In this document: piece after piece, positions 44,596 through 53,431 of the stretch | Layout of the letters: the number at the start of each line of letters is the position of its first letter | Numbering within the stretch: the first letter of the stretch is position 1 | Assembly: GCF_039537005.1 (NCBI RefSeq) | Contig: NZ_BAAAZR010000002.1 | Coordinates: forward strand, 434,001-498,000 | Direction: 5' to 3' | Source of the DNA: Sphaerisporangium flaviroseum | Lineage (GTDB): Bacteria > Actinomycetota > Actinomycetes > Streptosporangiales > Streptosporangiaceae | DNA length: 64,000 bases | The notes under the pieces: generated by a model | Seen by the model: only the letters and a program-made list of their open reading frames with translations | Databases searched by the model: none | What the model was told of the DNA's origin: nothing | Made by a program: the position numbers and the translations under genes

Positions 44596-45849
44596 ATGGA
44601 TGGCGAAGACGGCAGGAACGGGACCGAGTCGCTGATCGCCGTCGCGGGTCTGGCCGTCGTACGGGCGCTGCACGCGCACCGGGCCTCGCTCAGACGCCGG
44701 GAGCACGATGGCGTAGGGCTCTCCGAGCAGGAGCGCCGCCGGTACGCCGAGGCGTTGAAGGCGGCGATAGGGCAGCACGCCGGTGGGGAGCCGGCGGAGG
44801 CCCTGCGCGGGTACGGCGCGCTCCTGCAACTGTCGCCCAACGACCCGGTGGCGCTGACCAACGCGGCGCAGATCTGGATCGACCACGGCGTGAGCCTCCA
44901 GGACGCGGCGCGGGCGCTGGACCTGGCCACGGCGGCGACGACGGACCCCGGCAAGCGGGCCTGCGTGGGGATCCAGCGCGCGCGCCTGCACCTTTGCTTC
45001 GGGCGGTACTCCGAAGCGGTAGCCGAGCTGTCCTCGTCGGTGACCGTGCTCCCCGACCCGGGAGCCGATCCGGCGCCCACGGCGTGGTACCTCCTCGGCA
45101 CCTGCCTGATGGAGATGGGGGACGAGCCGGGGGCCCAGCGCGCGTTCCGTACGGTGCTGGCGCATCGGCCGCTGGCGGTCGAGGCGTGGATCGCCCTGGC
45201 GCGTCTGGTCGCAGAGAGCGACCGGCCGGCCGCTTGCAAGCTGCTGGAACACGGGCAGGACTTCATCGCCCCGCCAGAGCGGGCCGGGCCGGGCGCCCCG
45301 CCTGAGGAGCCGGGCCGGGAACAGGACGGGCGTCCTGGGGGGCTCGCCGCGCGGCAGGCCGGCGCCGGCCTGCTGGTGGAGGCGGCGCTCATCATGCTGG
45401 AGCCGCCCAGGGACCACGAGCAGGCGCGTGCGTTCCTCGACAGGGCCGCCCGGCTGTGCCCGGAGAGTCCCTATCCGCTGGTCAACCATGCGGGGATCGA
45501 CGAGGAACTGCGCGATCTCGCCGCGTTCCGGCGGCACATGGGGGAGGCCGTCCCGAAGGTCCGGCACACGGACCGGCGCCTGATCGCGCACATGCTGAAC
45601 GAGGCGTTCACCGGCGAATACGGGGACATCACGCTGGCCGCGATGGGGGAGTGCGGCCTCATCGACCGCGCCGAGCTGCGCCGGCGCCTGGAAGCGTGGG
45701 AACACCAGCGCTCCACACGGGAACGATCCACGACCGTCCACCACTACTACAACGGCGTCGTCGCCGGGCACGGAGCGCTCGTGTCCGGCGTCAGGCCCGC
45801 CTACAGCCTCAACGGAGGGACGGCGATGACCGGCGACGACATCTCCTAG
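44596..45849 (+). CDS. TPR-repeat protein of the Crp-cyclase operon
   Basis: The 417-residue protein has an N-terminal hydrophobic/basic stretch (LIAVAGLAVVRALHAHRA) and helical TPR-like repeats from about residue 50 to 220 (EALRGYGALLQLSPNDPVAL and GAQRAFRTVLAHRPLAVEAW are the clearest), with further helices to 360. A short terminal tail, HHYYNGVVAGHGALVSGV, resembles the Gly/His/Val tails seen on actinomycete conflict-type proteins. It probably serves as a protein-binding scaffold for the cyclase-fold protein. Function is not known. Confidence 0.7.
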   Translation: MDGEDGRNGTESLIAVAGLAVVRALHAHRASLRRREHDGVGLSEQERRRYAEALKAAIGQHAGGEPAEALRGYGALLQLSPNDPVALTNAAQIWIDHGVSLQDAARALDLATAATTDPGKRACVGIQRARLHLCFGRYSEAVAELSSSVTVLPDPGADPAPTAWYLLGTCLMEMGDEPGAQRAFRTVLAHRPLAVEAWIALARLVAESDRPAACKLLEHGQDFIAPPERAGPGAPPEEPGREQDGRPGGLAARQAGAGLLVEAALIMLEPPRDHEQARAFLDRAARLCPESPYPLVNHAGIDEELRDLAAFRRHMGEAVPKVRHTDRRLIAHMLNEAFTGEYGDITLAAMGECGLIDRAELRRRLEAWEHQRSTRERSTTVHHYYNGVVAGHGALVSGVRPAYSLNGGTAMTGDDIS

Positions 45850-46005
45850 CCCGCCGGTGCTGGCGGTGGTGTTAGCGTGACGTGCACACGGGACGGGTGA
45901 CGGTGACCCGGCGCAACCTGACGAGCCCGGGAGCCACCGCCAGGCAGATGTTGCCCTTATCCAGGTCGCGGGCAAGTCTCTAGTCTCTCGGCATCGGAGG
46001 TGTCC

Positions 46006-46743
46006 ATGAAGGTCGTCGGCAGTGCCCTCGTCGGAGTCGATCGAGGGCGGGTGTGGGCCGCGCTCCGGGATCCGGCGGTTCTCGTCCGCACCATCCCCGG
46101 ATGCGAGCGGCTCGAGGCCACGGGCGCCGACACCTACCGCATGACGGTGAGCGCGGGGGTCGCCTCGATCAAGGGTGTCTACCAGGGCGAGGTCGCCCTG
46201 TCCGACCCTGAGGAGCCCGAGCGGTTCACGCTCCGCGCGCGCGGCGCGGGAGCCCCCGGCACCGTGGACGCCACCGTGCGCATCCGGCTGAGCGAGGCCG
46301 ACGGCGGCGCCACCCGGGTCGACTACGACGCCGAGGCCGTCGTCGGCGGCATGATCGGCGGCGTGGGGCAGCGCATGCTGGGCTCGGTCGCCAAGAAGAC
46401 GGCCGGGGAGTTCTTCAGCGCGGTCGAGCAGCATCTCCAGGTCGGCGCGCCGCCGGCCGGCGGCCCGGCCGAGGTGGTCCTCGCGTCGCCGGGCGCCGGG
46501 GCCCCGGCCCTGGCCGAGGCGGTCGGCGTCGCGGGCCAGGTGTTCGAGCGGCCCCGAGCCGCGACGGGCGAGGTGTTCGAGCGGCCCCGAGCCGCGACGG
46601 GCGAGGTGTTCGAGCGGCCCCGAGCCGAGCGCGCCGGCTCCGCTCCGGTCTGGCCGGTGCTCACGGCTTTCGGCATGGGCGCGGGCGTCGCCCTCGGCAG
46701 CGCGGTCATCGGGTGGCTGCTCGGGCGCACCGGCCGCCGGTAG
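46006..46743 (+). CDS. CoxG-like SRPBCC-domain protein with repeats and a C-terminal membrane anchor
   Basis: The 245-residue protein has a CoxG/SRPBCC domain (residues 1-150: GSALVGVDRGRVWAALRDP and TIPGCERLEATGADTYRM). Then come three copies of VFERPRAATGE, encoded by 33-bp DNA repeats (about 46538-46630), and a C-terminal helix (VLTAFGMGAGVALGSAVIG) that would anchor it to the membrane. CoxG proteins help recruit CO dehydrogenase to the membrane. The window's molybdenum hydroxylase is 8.5 kb away and not of the CO type. GGAGG is 5 bases before the ATG. Confidence 0.85.
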   Translation: MKVVGSALVGVDRGRVWAALRDPAVLVRTIPGCERLEATGADTYRMTVSAGVASIKGVYQGEVALSDPEEPERFTLRARGAGAPGTVDATVRIRLSEADGGATRVDYDAEAVVGGMIGGVGQRMLGSVAKKTAGEFFSAVEQHLQVGAPPAGGPAEVVLASPGAGAPALAEAVGVAGQVFERPRAATGEVFERPRAATGEVFERPRAERAGSAPVWPVLTAFGMGAGVALGSAVIGWLLGRTGRR

Positions 46744-46767
46744 CCGGGTTCGTTAGATCTTTCCCCT

Positions 46768-46787
46768 GCCTCCGGCAACGGGGAGGC
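46768..46787 (+). terminator. Hairpin after the CoxG-like gene
   Basis: GCCTCC-GGCAACGG-GGAGGC lies 25 bases after the stop, a compact GC-rich stem typical for this genome. Confidence 0.55.
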
Positions 46788-46963
46788 GTGCCCGCGCCGG
46801 CGATCGATGGACCCTTTAGGCGACCAGGCTGACGGCCGGGCTTGCGTCCGGCCATGGACGGGACGGCCGCGTCGCCGATGGGCCGGCACGTCTCAGCTCC
46901 AGGTAGATCCCGAGCTTGTTACGGAACCTCGCGGAAGAGGATCTCCCGGCGTAACGTGGTGAT

Positions 46964-47866
46964 ATGCGTGAGTTCCGTGCGGAGGACGCTCGATCGGAGG
47001 CCCGACGACTCATCCGCGATCTTCTGGGTGAGGAGCACCCGACGGCCGGATTACTGCTGAGCCAGGCGAAAGCCGTGCTCGGCGACGACCGCATGGCCCG
47101 CTGCGTCGAGCTGGCTCAAGGAGCGTCGCTCACCCGGCGGTCCTCCGAGCTGGCCGCCATCGCCGGCCTGTTCACCGGCACCGGACTGCTGGGCACGGGC
47201 TGGTGGACGGCGGGACGCGGCGGGAAGATCCCCGCTCCCGATGAGGTGCTCGCCGCCAACACCGCCATCGAACCGTGGACCGATCTCACCGTGCTGGAGA
47301 TGCTGGCCGCGTGGATCGCCGACGACTCGGCAGACGCGGCGTGGGGTGTGCCCATCGGGTCGGTCGACCTCAACTCCTGGCAGGGGGAGGACCGCGTCGA
47401 GCTTCCCGGCGACGCCGTTCCCGGCCGGCGCCTCGTCGTCTCGTTCGACGCCGGAGGCCGCCTGGACGCGGTGGTGCTGGAACGGCCGGACGGCACGCTC
47501 GGCTCCAACCTCGACTTCGCGTCACTGCGCTACTCCGGGCCCGCCGAGACCCAGTGGAGCTGGGGCGTGGCGGCGGGGCTCGGCCCGCACCCGCTGCCCG
47601 GCGAGAACCCCGACCCCTACGCCGTGACGGTCGACCGTAACGCGGGCGAACGGCTCCGCCAGTGGGCGCTGCGCCACGGCGCCACGGAGGAGCAGGTGGG
47701 CCCGTGGTGGGAGGTCAAGGGCGACGTGATCACGGCGATCGAGCGTGTCGACTGGATGTGGCGCAGCGGAGAGTGGTTCGCCTGGTGGCGCGCCACCTCG
47801 GCGCTGGTCGGCGGCGACCCCGCCCAGCTCGCGGCCCGCATGGAGGACATCTCCTCCGAACCCTGA
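46964..47866 (+). CDS. Protein of unknown function
   Basis: The 300-residue frame is well formed, with a helical N-terminus (SEARRLIRDLLGEEHPTAGL), a Gly-rich turn (AAIAGLFTGTGLLGTGWW) and a Trp-rich C-terminal half (VDWMWRSGEWFAWWRATSAL). No signal peptide or catalytic motif is recognised. The ATG has only a weak GGTGAT upstream. It is a single gene between terminator-like sequence and a convergent lipoprotein gene. I do not recognise the family. Confidence 0.65.
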   Translation: MREFRAEDARSEARRLIRDLLGEEHPTAGLLLSQAKAVLGDDRMARCVELAQGASLTRRSSELAAIAGLFTGTGLLGTGWWTAGRGGKIPAPDEVLAANTAIEPWTDLTVLEMLAAWIADDSADAAWGVPIGSVDLNSWQGEDRVELPGDAVPGRRLVVSFDAGGRLDAVVLERPDGTLGSNLDFASLRYSGPAETQWSWGVAAGLGPHPLPGENPDPYAVTVDRNAGERLRQWALRHGATEEQVGPWWEVKGDVITAIERVDWMWRSGEWFAWWRATSALVGGDPAQLAARMEDISSEP

Positions 47867-47924
47867 ACCGCGGATCATACGGTCCGGCCCGCGGGCCGGT
47901 CCGAGGGCCCGCTCGCCGCACGTC

Positions 47925-47996
47925 GGCTCGGTCGCACCCGCTCCGCGGCTCGGTCGCACCCTCCGCGGCTCGGTCTCACCCGCTCCGCGGCTCGGC
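47925..47996. repeat. ~22-bp tandem repeat between convergent genes
   Basis: About three and a half copies of CTCGGTCGCACCCGCTCCGC follow each other in the 169-bp gap between two convergent genes. One copy lacks three bases. It probably arose by slippage. Confidence 0.7.
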
Positions 47997-48035
47997 CTCT
48001 CTCCCCCGTGGCTCCCCGCTCGCCCGCTCTTTCGC

Positions 48036-49307
48036 TCACCCGGTCGGCGAGGAGGCGACATGGCGTAGCCGGGAGATGCCCGGCACCGCCAGCCGTGAGA
48101 GCTCGCGCCCTCCTTGGCCGTCGAGCCGCACGACACCGCCGCTGATCCCCGCGTAGACGCTCTTCTCGTCCGGGGAGATCGCGACGCCCAGGGCGGCGGC
48201 CGGCAACCGCCACGCGCCCCGGATGGTCAGGGCGCCGGTGCCGACGGCCCGTACCGAGGGACCGGCGGCGATGTACAGCGAGTCGCCGGCGGCGGAGGCC
48301 CACGCGGTCCCCGAGGAGGCGCCGATCGACACCGTCCGCTCGATCGCCAGCGACTCGGTGGCGGCCTGGGCCAGCGTGCCGGTGGTGCCGTCGTAGATGT
48401 ACAGGCTGTCATAGGAGATCGCCAGCGTGTGGTTCTCCGCCGGGCCCCGTCCGAACGGTTCGGGGAGGTCGAGGCAGTAGGCCCACTGTTGCGTCAGGTC
48501 CAGTACGTGGACGAAAGCGTGGACGCCCGTCGTCCGGCCGGCGACCAGGTCACGGGTGTGCAGGTGGTCGGGCTGGTGGGTGTAGAGCGTGTAGAGCCGC
48601 CGGCCGCTGGTGTCCATCACGGCGATACGGCCTTCCCCTCGCATGGTCTCCTCGGCGCCCTTCGGCACCGGCGTCTTGTCGCGGGTGAGCAGGCTGAGGA
48701 ACTTCCGCTGCCCAACGCTGTACGCCTTGACGCGGTAGCCCTCCGGGGCGGTCGCGGGGAGGTACTGCAGGAGGAACAGCACGCTCCCATCGCTGGAGAA
48801 GCCGTCCGGCTCGAAGTTGCCGTCCAGGCGCAGCACCTGCGGCGCGGTGGATTCCCTGGGGTCGGCGACCACCAGGGTCGTGATGCGGCGCCCGGGCTTG
48901 CCGTACGGGTCGGCCTGTGCCGGGGCGCCGAGCACCACACTGGTCCCGAGGGGGGACACCGCGCGGGCGACGAGCCCGGGCGGGACCGGCGTCCGGCTCA
49001 GCTCCCTGCCGGTACGGGCGTCCAGCGTCAGCAGCCGGCCCGCCGGTGACACGGTGTAGAGGCGGCTCCAGTCGGCCGCCGGCACCGGCCGTGCCGAGGA
49101 GTAGATCGTGGCCCCGGTACCGGCGTCGATGGCCGACAGGTTGGTCGAGACGTCGGCGTAGAGCACGTGGGCCGCGGGCGCCGGGGTCCCGCTCGCCTGT
49201 GCCCGTACGGGGGAGGCGGGAGTGCCCGCCGGGTCCCGCGTGCAGGACGCGAGCAGTGCCGCGCCGGCCAGACCGCCCGTTATCGTGAAGAAGTCGCGTC
49301 GCTCCAT
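48036..49307 (-). CDS. Tat-type lipoprotein with beta-propeller repeats
   Basis: The 423-residue precursor begins MERRDFFTITGGLAGAALL with a twin-arginine and a lipobox ending LLASC at Cys22. The mature part is built of repeated strands typical of PQQ/YVTN-like propellers (YADVSTNLSAIDAGTGATIY, YTVSPAGRLLTLDARTGREL and so on), so it is likely a surface propeller that binds ligand or protein. No catalytic residues are evident. It is divergent from the hyuA operon. Confidence 0.82.
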   Translation of the reverse strand: MERRDFFTITGGLAGAALLASCTRDPAGTPASPVRAQASGTPAPAAHVLYADVSTNLSAIDAGTGATIYSSARPVPAADWSRLYTVSPAGRLLTLDARTGRELSRTPVPPGLVARAVSPLGTSVVLGAPAQADPYGKPGRRITTLVVADPRESTAPQVLRLDGNFEPDGFSSDGSVLFLLQYLPATAPEGYRVKAYSVGQRKFLSLLTRDKTPVPKGAEETMRGEGRIAVMDTSGRRLYTLYTHQPDHLHTRDLVAGRTTGVHAFVHVLDLTQQWAYCLDLPEPFGRGPAENHTLAISYDSLYIYDGTTGTLAQAATESLAIERTVSIGASSGTAWASAAGDSLYIAAGPSVRAVGTGALTIRGAWRLPAAALGVAISPDEKSVYAGISGGVVRLDGQGGRELSRLAVPGISRLRHVASSPTG

Positions 49308-49460
49308 GCCCTTACTACCGTTCCCCCGAGCGCGAGGTTCCCGGTGCGGGTGACCGGGTCCTGCACCCGGCCGAACGGCGAGAACTGCCGATGAGAGGTC
49401 GATTCCTTGGCGAAGCTTGCTGATTCCGGTGGCTGGAGACGTTCAGTAAACACTGAGAGC

Positions 49461-51572
49461 ATGCGCAGCGTCCGTATCGGCGTCGACACCGGGGGCACGT
49501 TCACCGACGTGGTCGCGGTGGACGAGCAGACCGGTGAGATCACCACCACCAAGACCCCCTCCACCCCGGCCAACCCCGCCGACGGGTTCATGAACGGCGT
49601 GCACAAGGTCCTGTCCGGACGGAGCCTCTCGGAGGTGGCCGGCATCGTGCACGGCACGACCGTGGCCACCAACCAGTTGCTCGAGGACCGCCCCGTCGAC
49701 CTGGGCTTCGTCACGACCGAGGGATTCGAGTTCATCCTGGAGATCGCCCGGCAGAGCGTCCCGGACGGGTACGGCAACTCGTACTTCTGGGTCAAGCCGC
49801 CGCGCATCGTGCCAGTGCATCGCGTGAAGACCGTGGGCGGGCGTCTCGACCATCTCGGCGAGGAGGTGCGGCCGTTCGACGAGGCGCAGGCCGTGGCGGT
49901 GGCGCGGTGGTTCCGAGACCAGGGCATCAACGCCATCGGTGTGTGCTTCCTGCATTCGTACGCCGACCCCGCCCACGAGCGGCGCATGCGCGAGGTGCTG
50001 GAGCGCGAGCATCCCGACGCGGTCGTGTCCCTGTCCAGTGACGTCCTGCGCGAGTACCGCGAGTACGAGCGCTCGGTCACGACCCTGGTGGACGCGGCGG
50101 TCAAACCCACCATGCGGCGTTACATCGCGAACCTGGCGTCCCGCCTGGGCATGCCGTTCTCGGTGATGAAGAGCAACGGAGGGGTACTCTCCGCGGCCGA
50201 GGTGGTGCACCAGCCGATCACGACGGTGCTGTCCGGCCCGGCCGCGGGCGCGCTCGGCGCCGCGCTCATCGCCGGCACGGCCGGGCACCCCTCGGTGATC
50301 ACGCTCGACGGCGGCGGCACCTCGACCGACGTCGCGGTCGTCGTCGACGGCGAGCCGTCGCTGACCACCGAGGGCACCATCGGCCGGTACCCCTGCAAGA
50401 TCCCCATGATCGACATCGTCACCGTCGGTGCGGGCGGCGGCTCCATCGCCTGGATCTCGCCCGAGGGCACGCTGAAGGTCGGCCCGAAGTCCGCCGGAGC
50501 CGACCCCGGCCCGATCTGCTACGGCAAGGGCGGCACCGAGGTGACGGTCACCGACGCCCACGTCTACCTCGGCCGCGTGCCGCCCCACCTGCTCGGCGGC
50601 GAGATCCCGCTGGACTCGGGCGCGGCCAGGGCCGGCATCGAGGCACTGGCCGGCAAGCTCGGCCTTACGCCGGAACGCACGGCCGCCGGAATCCTGGAGA
50701 TCAGCGCCTTTAACCAGTCGAACGCCATCCGGCAGATCACGGTGAAGCGCGGGCTCGACGTGCGCGACTTCCCGATGGTCGCCTTCGGAGGTTCGGGGCC
50801 GCTGCTGGTGTGCCGATTGATAGACATCCTGTCGATCCCGGCGGTCGTGGTGCCCGCCAACCCGGGGAACGTGTCGGCGTTCGGGCTGCTCACGGTCGAT
50901 GTGAAGAACGACTACGTCCGCACGCACGTCACCCGCGAGCTGTCCCTGGAGACGGCCGCGGCCATCCTCGGTGACCTGGAGGCCCAGGCCGCCGGCGCAC
51001 TCGACCGCGAGGGGTTCCCCGGCGACCGGCACGTCTACGCGCGAAGCGCCGACCTGCGCTACTACGGCCAGGCGTACGAGGTGCGCGTGCCCGCGCCGGC
51101 CGGGCCCGTCGACGAGGCGTGGCGTGCCGACGTGCTCGACCGGTTCCACCAAGCCCATCACAAGCTCTACGGGTACGGATACCGCGACGACCCCCGGCAC
51201 GCGGTCGAGTGGGTCAATCTGCGGGTGTCGGGCATCGGCCCCATCACCCGCCCCGCAGTCCCCGAGCTCCCGCCGGGGGACGGCGGCGCGACCGCGGCCC
51301 CGGACGCCCGCCCGGTGTACTTCGACGAGGACCTGAGCTCCCCGCTCCAGGAGAACGGCTGGCGGACGGCCCCGATCCACCGGCGCGGCGACCTGCGCCG
51401 TGGCGACGTCGTCACCGGGCCCGCGGTGATCGAGGAGTACGGCTCCACGCTTCCCCTGCATCCCGGCTTCACCGCCGAGGCCGACGGGCACGGCAACCTC
51501 GTGGTGCGCCGCGAGGCCGGGGACGGCGACATGGAGCGCGGGGCACGGATCAAGGATGGAGCGGGCGAGTGA
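49461..51572 (+). CDS. hyuA: Hydantoinase/oxoprolinase subunit A (HyuA)
   Basis: The 703-residue subunit has the ASKHA-type opening RIGVDTGGTFTDVVA and a second ATPase block LDGGGTSTDVAVV near residue 285. These proteins couple ATP hydrolysis to opening cyclic amide rings (hydantoins, 5-oxoproline, related carbamoyl compounds) with HyuB. The ATG is taken because family similarity starts there; a TTG-started longer frame (49407) adds unsupported residues. Its stop overlaps the hyuB GTG as GTGA. Confidence 0.92.
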   Translation: MRSVRIGVDTGGTFTDVVAVDEQTGEITTTKTPSTPANPADGFMNGVHKVLSGRSLSEVAGIVHGTTVATNQLLEDRPVDLGFVTTEGFEFILEIARQSVPDGYGNSYFWVKPPRIVPVHRVKTVGGRLDHLGEEVRPFDEAQAVAVARWFRDQGINAIGVCFLHSYADPAHERRMREVLEREHPDAVVSLSSDVLREYREYERSVTTLVDAAVKPTMRRYIANLASRLGMPFSVMKSNGGVLSAAEVVHQPITTVLSGPAAGALGAALIAGTAGHPSVITLDGGGTSTDVAVVVDGEPSLTTEGTIGRYPCKIPMIDIVTVGAGGGSIAWISPEGTLKVGPKSAGADPGPICYGKGGTEVTVTDAHVYLGRVPPHLLGGEIPLDSGAARAGIEALAGKLGLTPERTAAGILEISAFNQSNAIRQITVKRGLDVRDFPMVAFGGSGPLLVCRLIDILSIPAVVVPANPGNVSAFGLLTVDVKNDYVRTHVTRELSLETAAAILGDLEAQAAGALDREGFPGDRHVYARSADLRYYGQAYEVRVPAPAGPVDEAWRADVLDRFHQAHHKLYGYGYRDDPRHAVEWVNLRVSGIGPITRPAVPELPPGDGGATAAPDARPVYFDEDLSSPLQENGWRTAPIHRRGDLRRGDVVTGPAVIEEYGSTLPLHPGFTAEADGHGNLVVRREAGDGDMERGARIKDGAGE

Positions 51573-53431
51573 CAACGGTTGACCCGGTGCTGGTCGAGAT
51601 CGTCGAGGGAACGCTCGCCTCGGTGGAGATGGAGGTCGAGACGGCCATCGCCCGTACGGCCCGCTCACCGATGATCCGGGACGCGCACGACTTCCGGGCG
51701 GGCATCCACGACGTACGGCTGCGCAAGCTGACCGGCCGCTCCTACTCCGCCCTGGTCCAGCCGATCGTGCGCGACTTCCCGATCTCGGAGATGAACCCGG
51801 GTGACGTCTTCTTCCACAACGACGTCTACCTCTCCGAGGGCGGCATCGGCCACCTGCCCGACCTGTGCGTCACCGTGCCGGTCTTCCACCAGGGCGAGGT
51901 GGTGGCCTTCGTGCAGGCGTTCGGCCACCATGACGACATCGGCGGATCCGTGCCCGGCTCGATGCCCTCCCACGCGCGCAGCGCCTTCGAGGAAGGGCTG
52001 ATGGTCCCGCCGATCAAGCTGTGGGACCGGGGTGTGCCCAACCGGGCGGCCTTGACCATCATGACGCGCAACTCCCGCATGCCCGACTCCCTGTCCGGGG
52101 ACCTGGACGCGGAGTGCTCGGCCTGTCTCATGGGAGCCCGCCGCCTGGGCGAGCTGTTCGACCGGTACGGCCGGGCGGCGGTCGAGGCGTGCTTCGACGC
52201 CGTCATCTCCAAGACCACCGAGACCTTCCGGCGCGAGCTGCTCGCCAAGATCCCGGAGGGGACCCACGTCTGGGAGGACTACGCCGAGCACGACGGGGTG
52301 GACGAGCCCCGGCTGCACACTCAGCGCATCACGCTGACCGTCGACCACTCGGCCGAAAAGCCCCTGGTCATCGACTTCACCGGCACCTCGCGCCAGGCCA
52401 AGGGGCCGATCAACCACGCCGGCGACTACGCCGGGGGGGTGTTCCTGAAGAAGTGGCTCGCGCCCATCCTGCGCAATCTCGCCGACACGCCCGAGCGGAT
52501 GGCGGAGCTGGACGTCAACGAGGGCGTGGTCCCGCTGATCGAGATGAGGTTCCCTGAGAAGGGCACCCTGCTGACCCCGATCTTCCCGGCGCCGACGAAC
52601 GCCCGCACCTTCGTCATCCTGCGCCTGCTCGGCGTGCTGGCCGGGGTGCTCGCCAAGGCCACCGGCGGACGCATGCCCGCCGACCAGGAGACCATCCGCT
52701 ACACCGGCGTGTACGGGGACGACCACGAGGGCCGGCCGTATCTCATGAGAGAGGTCCTCGGCGGCGGGTCCGGCGGGCGCTGGTACGCCGACGGGGAGGA
52801 CACGATCCACGTGGTCCCCGATTCGCGCAACATCCCGGTCGAGTTCGCCGAGTCGCGCTGGCCGTTCCGGGTCGAGCGGCTCGGCCTTGCCCAGGACTCC
52901 GGCGGCCCCGGTCTCTACCGGGGTGGCCTCGGATACGACAAGCACATCCGGATGCTGCGCGACGCCTCGTTCATGTCCATCGCCGACCGCTCGATCCTGG
53001 CGTGCTGGGGGGTCAACGGCGGCAGGGCCGGACGCCCGTTCCTGGTCACCGTCGCCGGCCAGGAGATGGAAGGGCTGGTCGACGACTTCCCCGTGCGCGC
53101 CGGGGAGATCGTCCGGGTCCGGACCACCGGGGGCGGCGGCTGGGGCTCGCCGTACGACCGCGACCCCGCGCTGGTGGCGGCGGACGTCCGCGACGGCAAG
53201 GTGTCGGCGGAGGCGGCGCGGGACGACTACGGCGTCGTCCTGTACGGCCCGGCCACCGAACCGCGGGTCGACGGCGCGGCCACCGAGGCGCTGCGCGACC
53301 GGCTCCGAGCCGCCCGGCCGGTGGCCTTCTTCGACCGTGGCCCCGGCTACCCCCTCCTGTCCGGAGGACGGCAGTACGCCGAGACCGACCTCGTGGAGGG
53401 CGACGCGGGGAGGCCAAGCCGTCAGGACTAG
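51569..53431 (+). CDS. hyuB: Hydantoinase/oxoprolinase subunit B (HyuB)
   Basis: The 620-residue HyuB shows NPGDVFFHNDVYLSEGG near residues 70-86, AFGHHDDIGGSVPGSM near 115-130 and a C-terminal TTGGGGWGSPYDRDP. It is the catalytic partner of HyuA, coupled through the 4-base GTGA overlap. The particular amide substrate is unknown. At its 3' end TAG shares the palindrome CTAG with the stop of the convergent STAND gene, so the two reading frames end within 4 bp of each other. Confidence 0.92.
   Translation: MTTVDPVLVEIVEGTLASVEMEVETAIARTARSPMIRDAHDFRAGIHDVRLRKLTGRSYSALVQPIVRDFPISEMNPGDVFFHNDVYLSEGGIGHLPDLCVTVPVFHQGEVVAFVQAFGHHDDIGGSVPGSMPSHARSAFEEGLMVPPIKLWDRGVPNRAALTIMTRNSRMPDSLSGDLDAECSACLMGARRLGELFDRYGRAAVEACFDAVISKTTETFRRELLAKIPEGTHVWEDYAEHDGVDEPRLHTQRITLTVDHSAEKPLVIDFTGTSRQAKGPINHAGDYAGGVFLKKWLAPILRNLADTPERMAELDVNEGVVPLIEMRFPEKGTLLTPIFPAPTNARTFVILRLLGVLAGVLAKATGGRMPADQETIRYTGVYGDDHEGRPYLMREVLGGGSGGRWYADGEDTIHVVPDSRNIPVEFAESRWPFRVERLGLAQDSGGPGLYRGGLGYDKHIRMLRDASFMSIADRSILACWGVNGGRAGRPFLVTVAGQEMEGLVDDFPVRAGEIVRVRTTGGGGWGSPYDRDPALVAADVRDGKVSAEAARDDYGVVLYGPATEPRVDGAATEALRDRLRAARPVAFFDRGPGYPLLSGGRQYAETDLVEGDAGRPSRQD

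Noticed and set aside
49443..51668. 741-codon minus-strand frame opposite hyuA
   Set aside because: HyuA motifs are intact on the plus strand; the antisense frame is a codon-position shadow.
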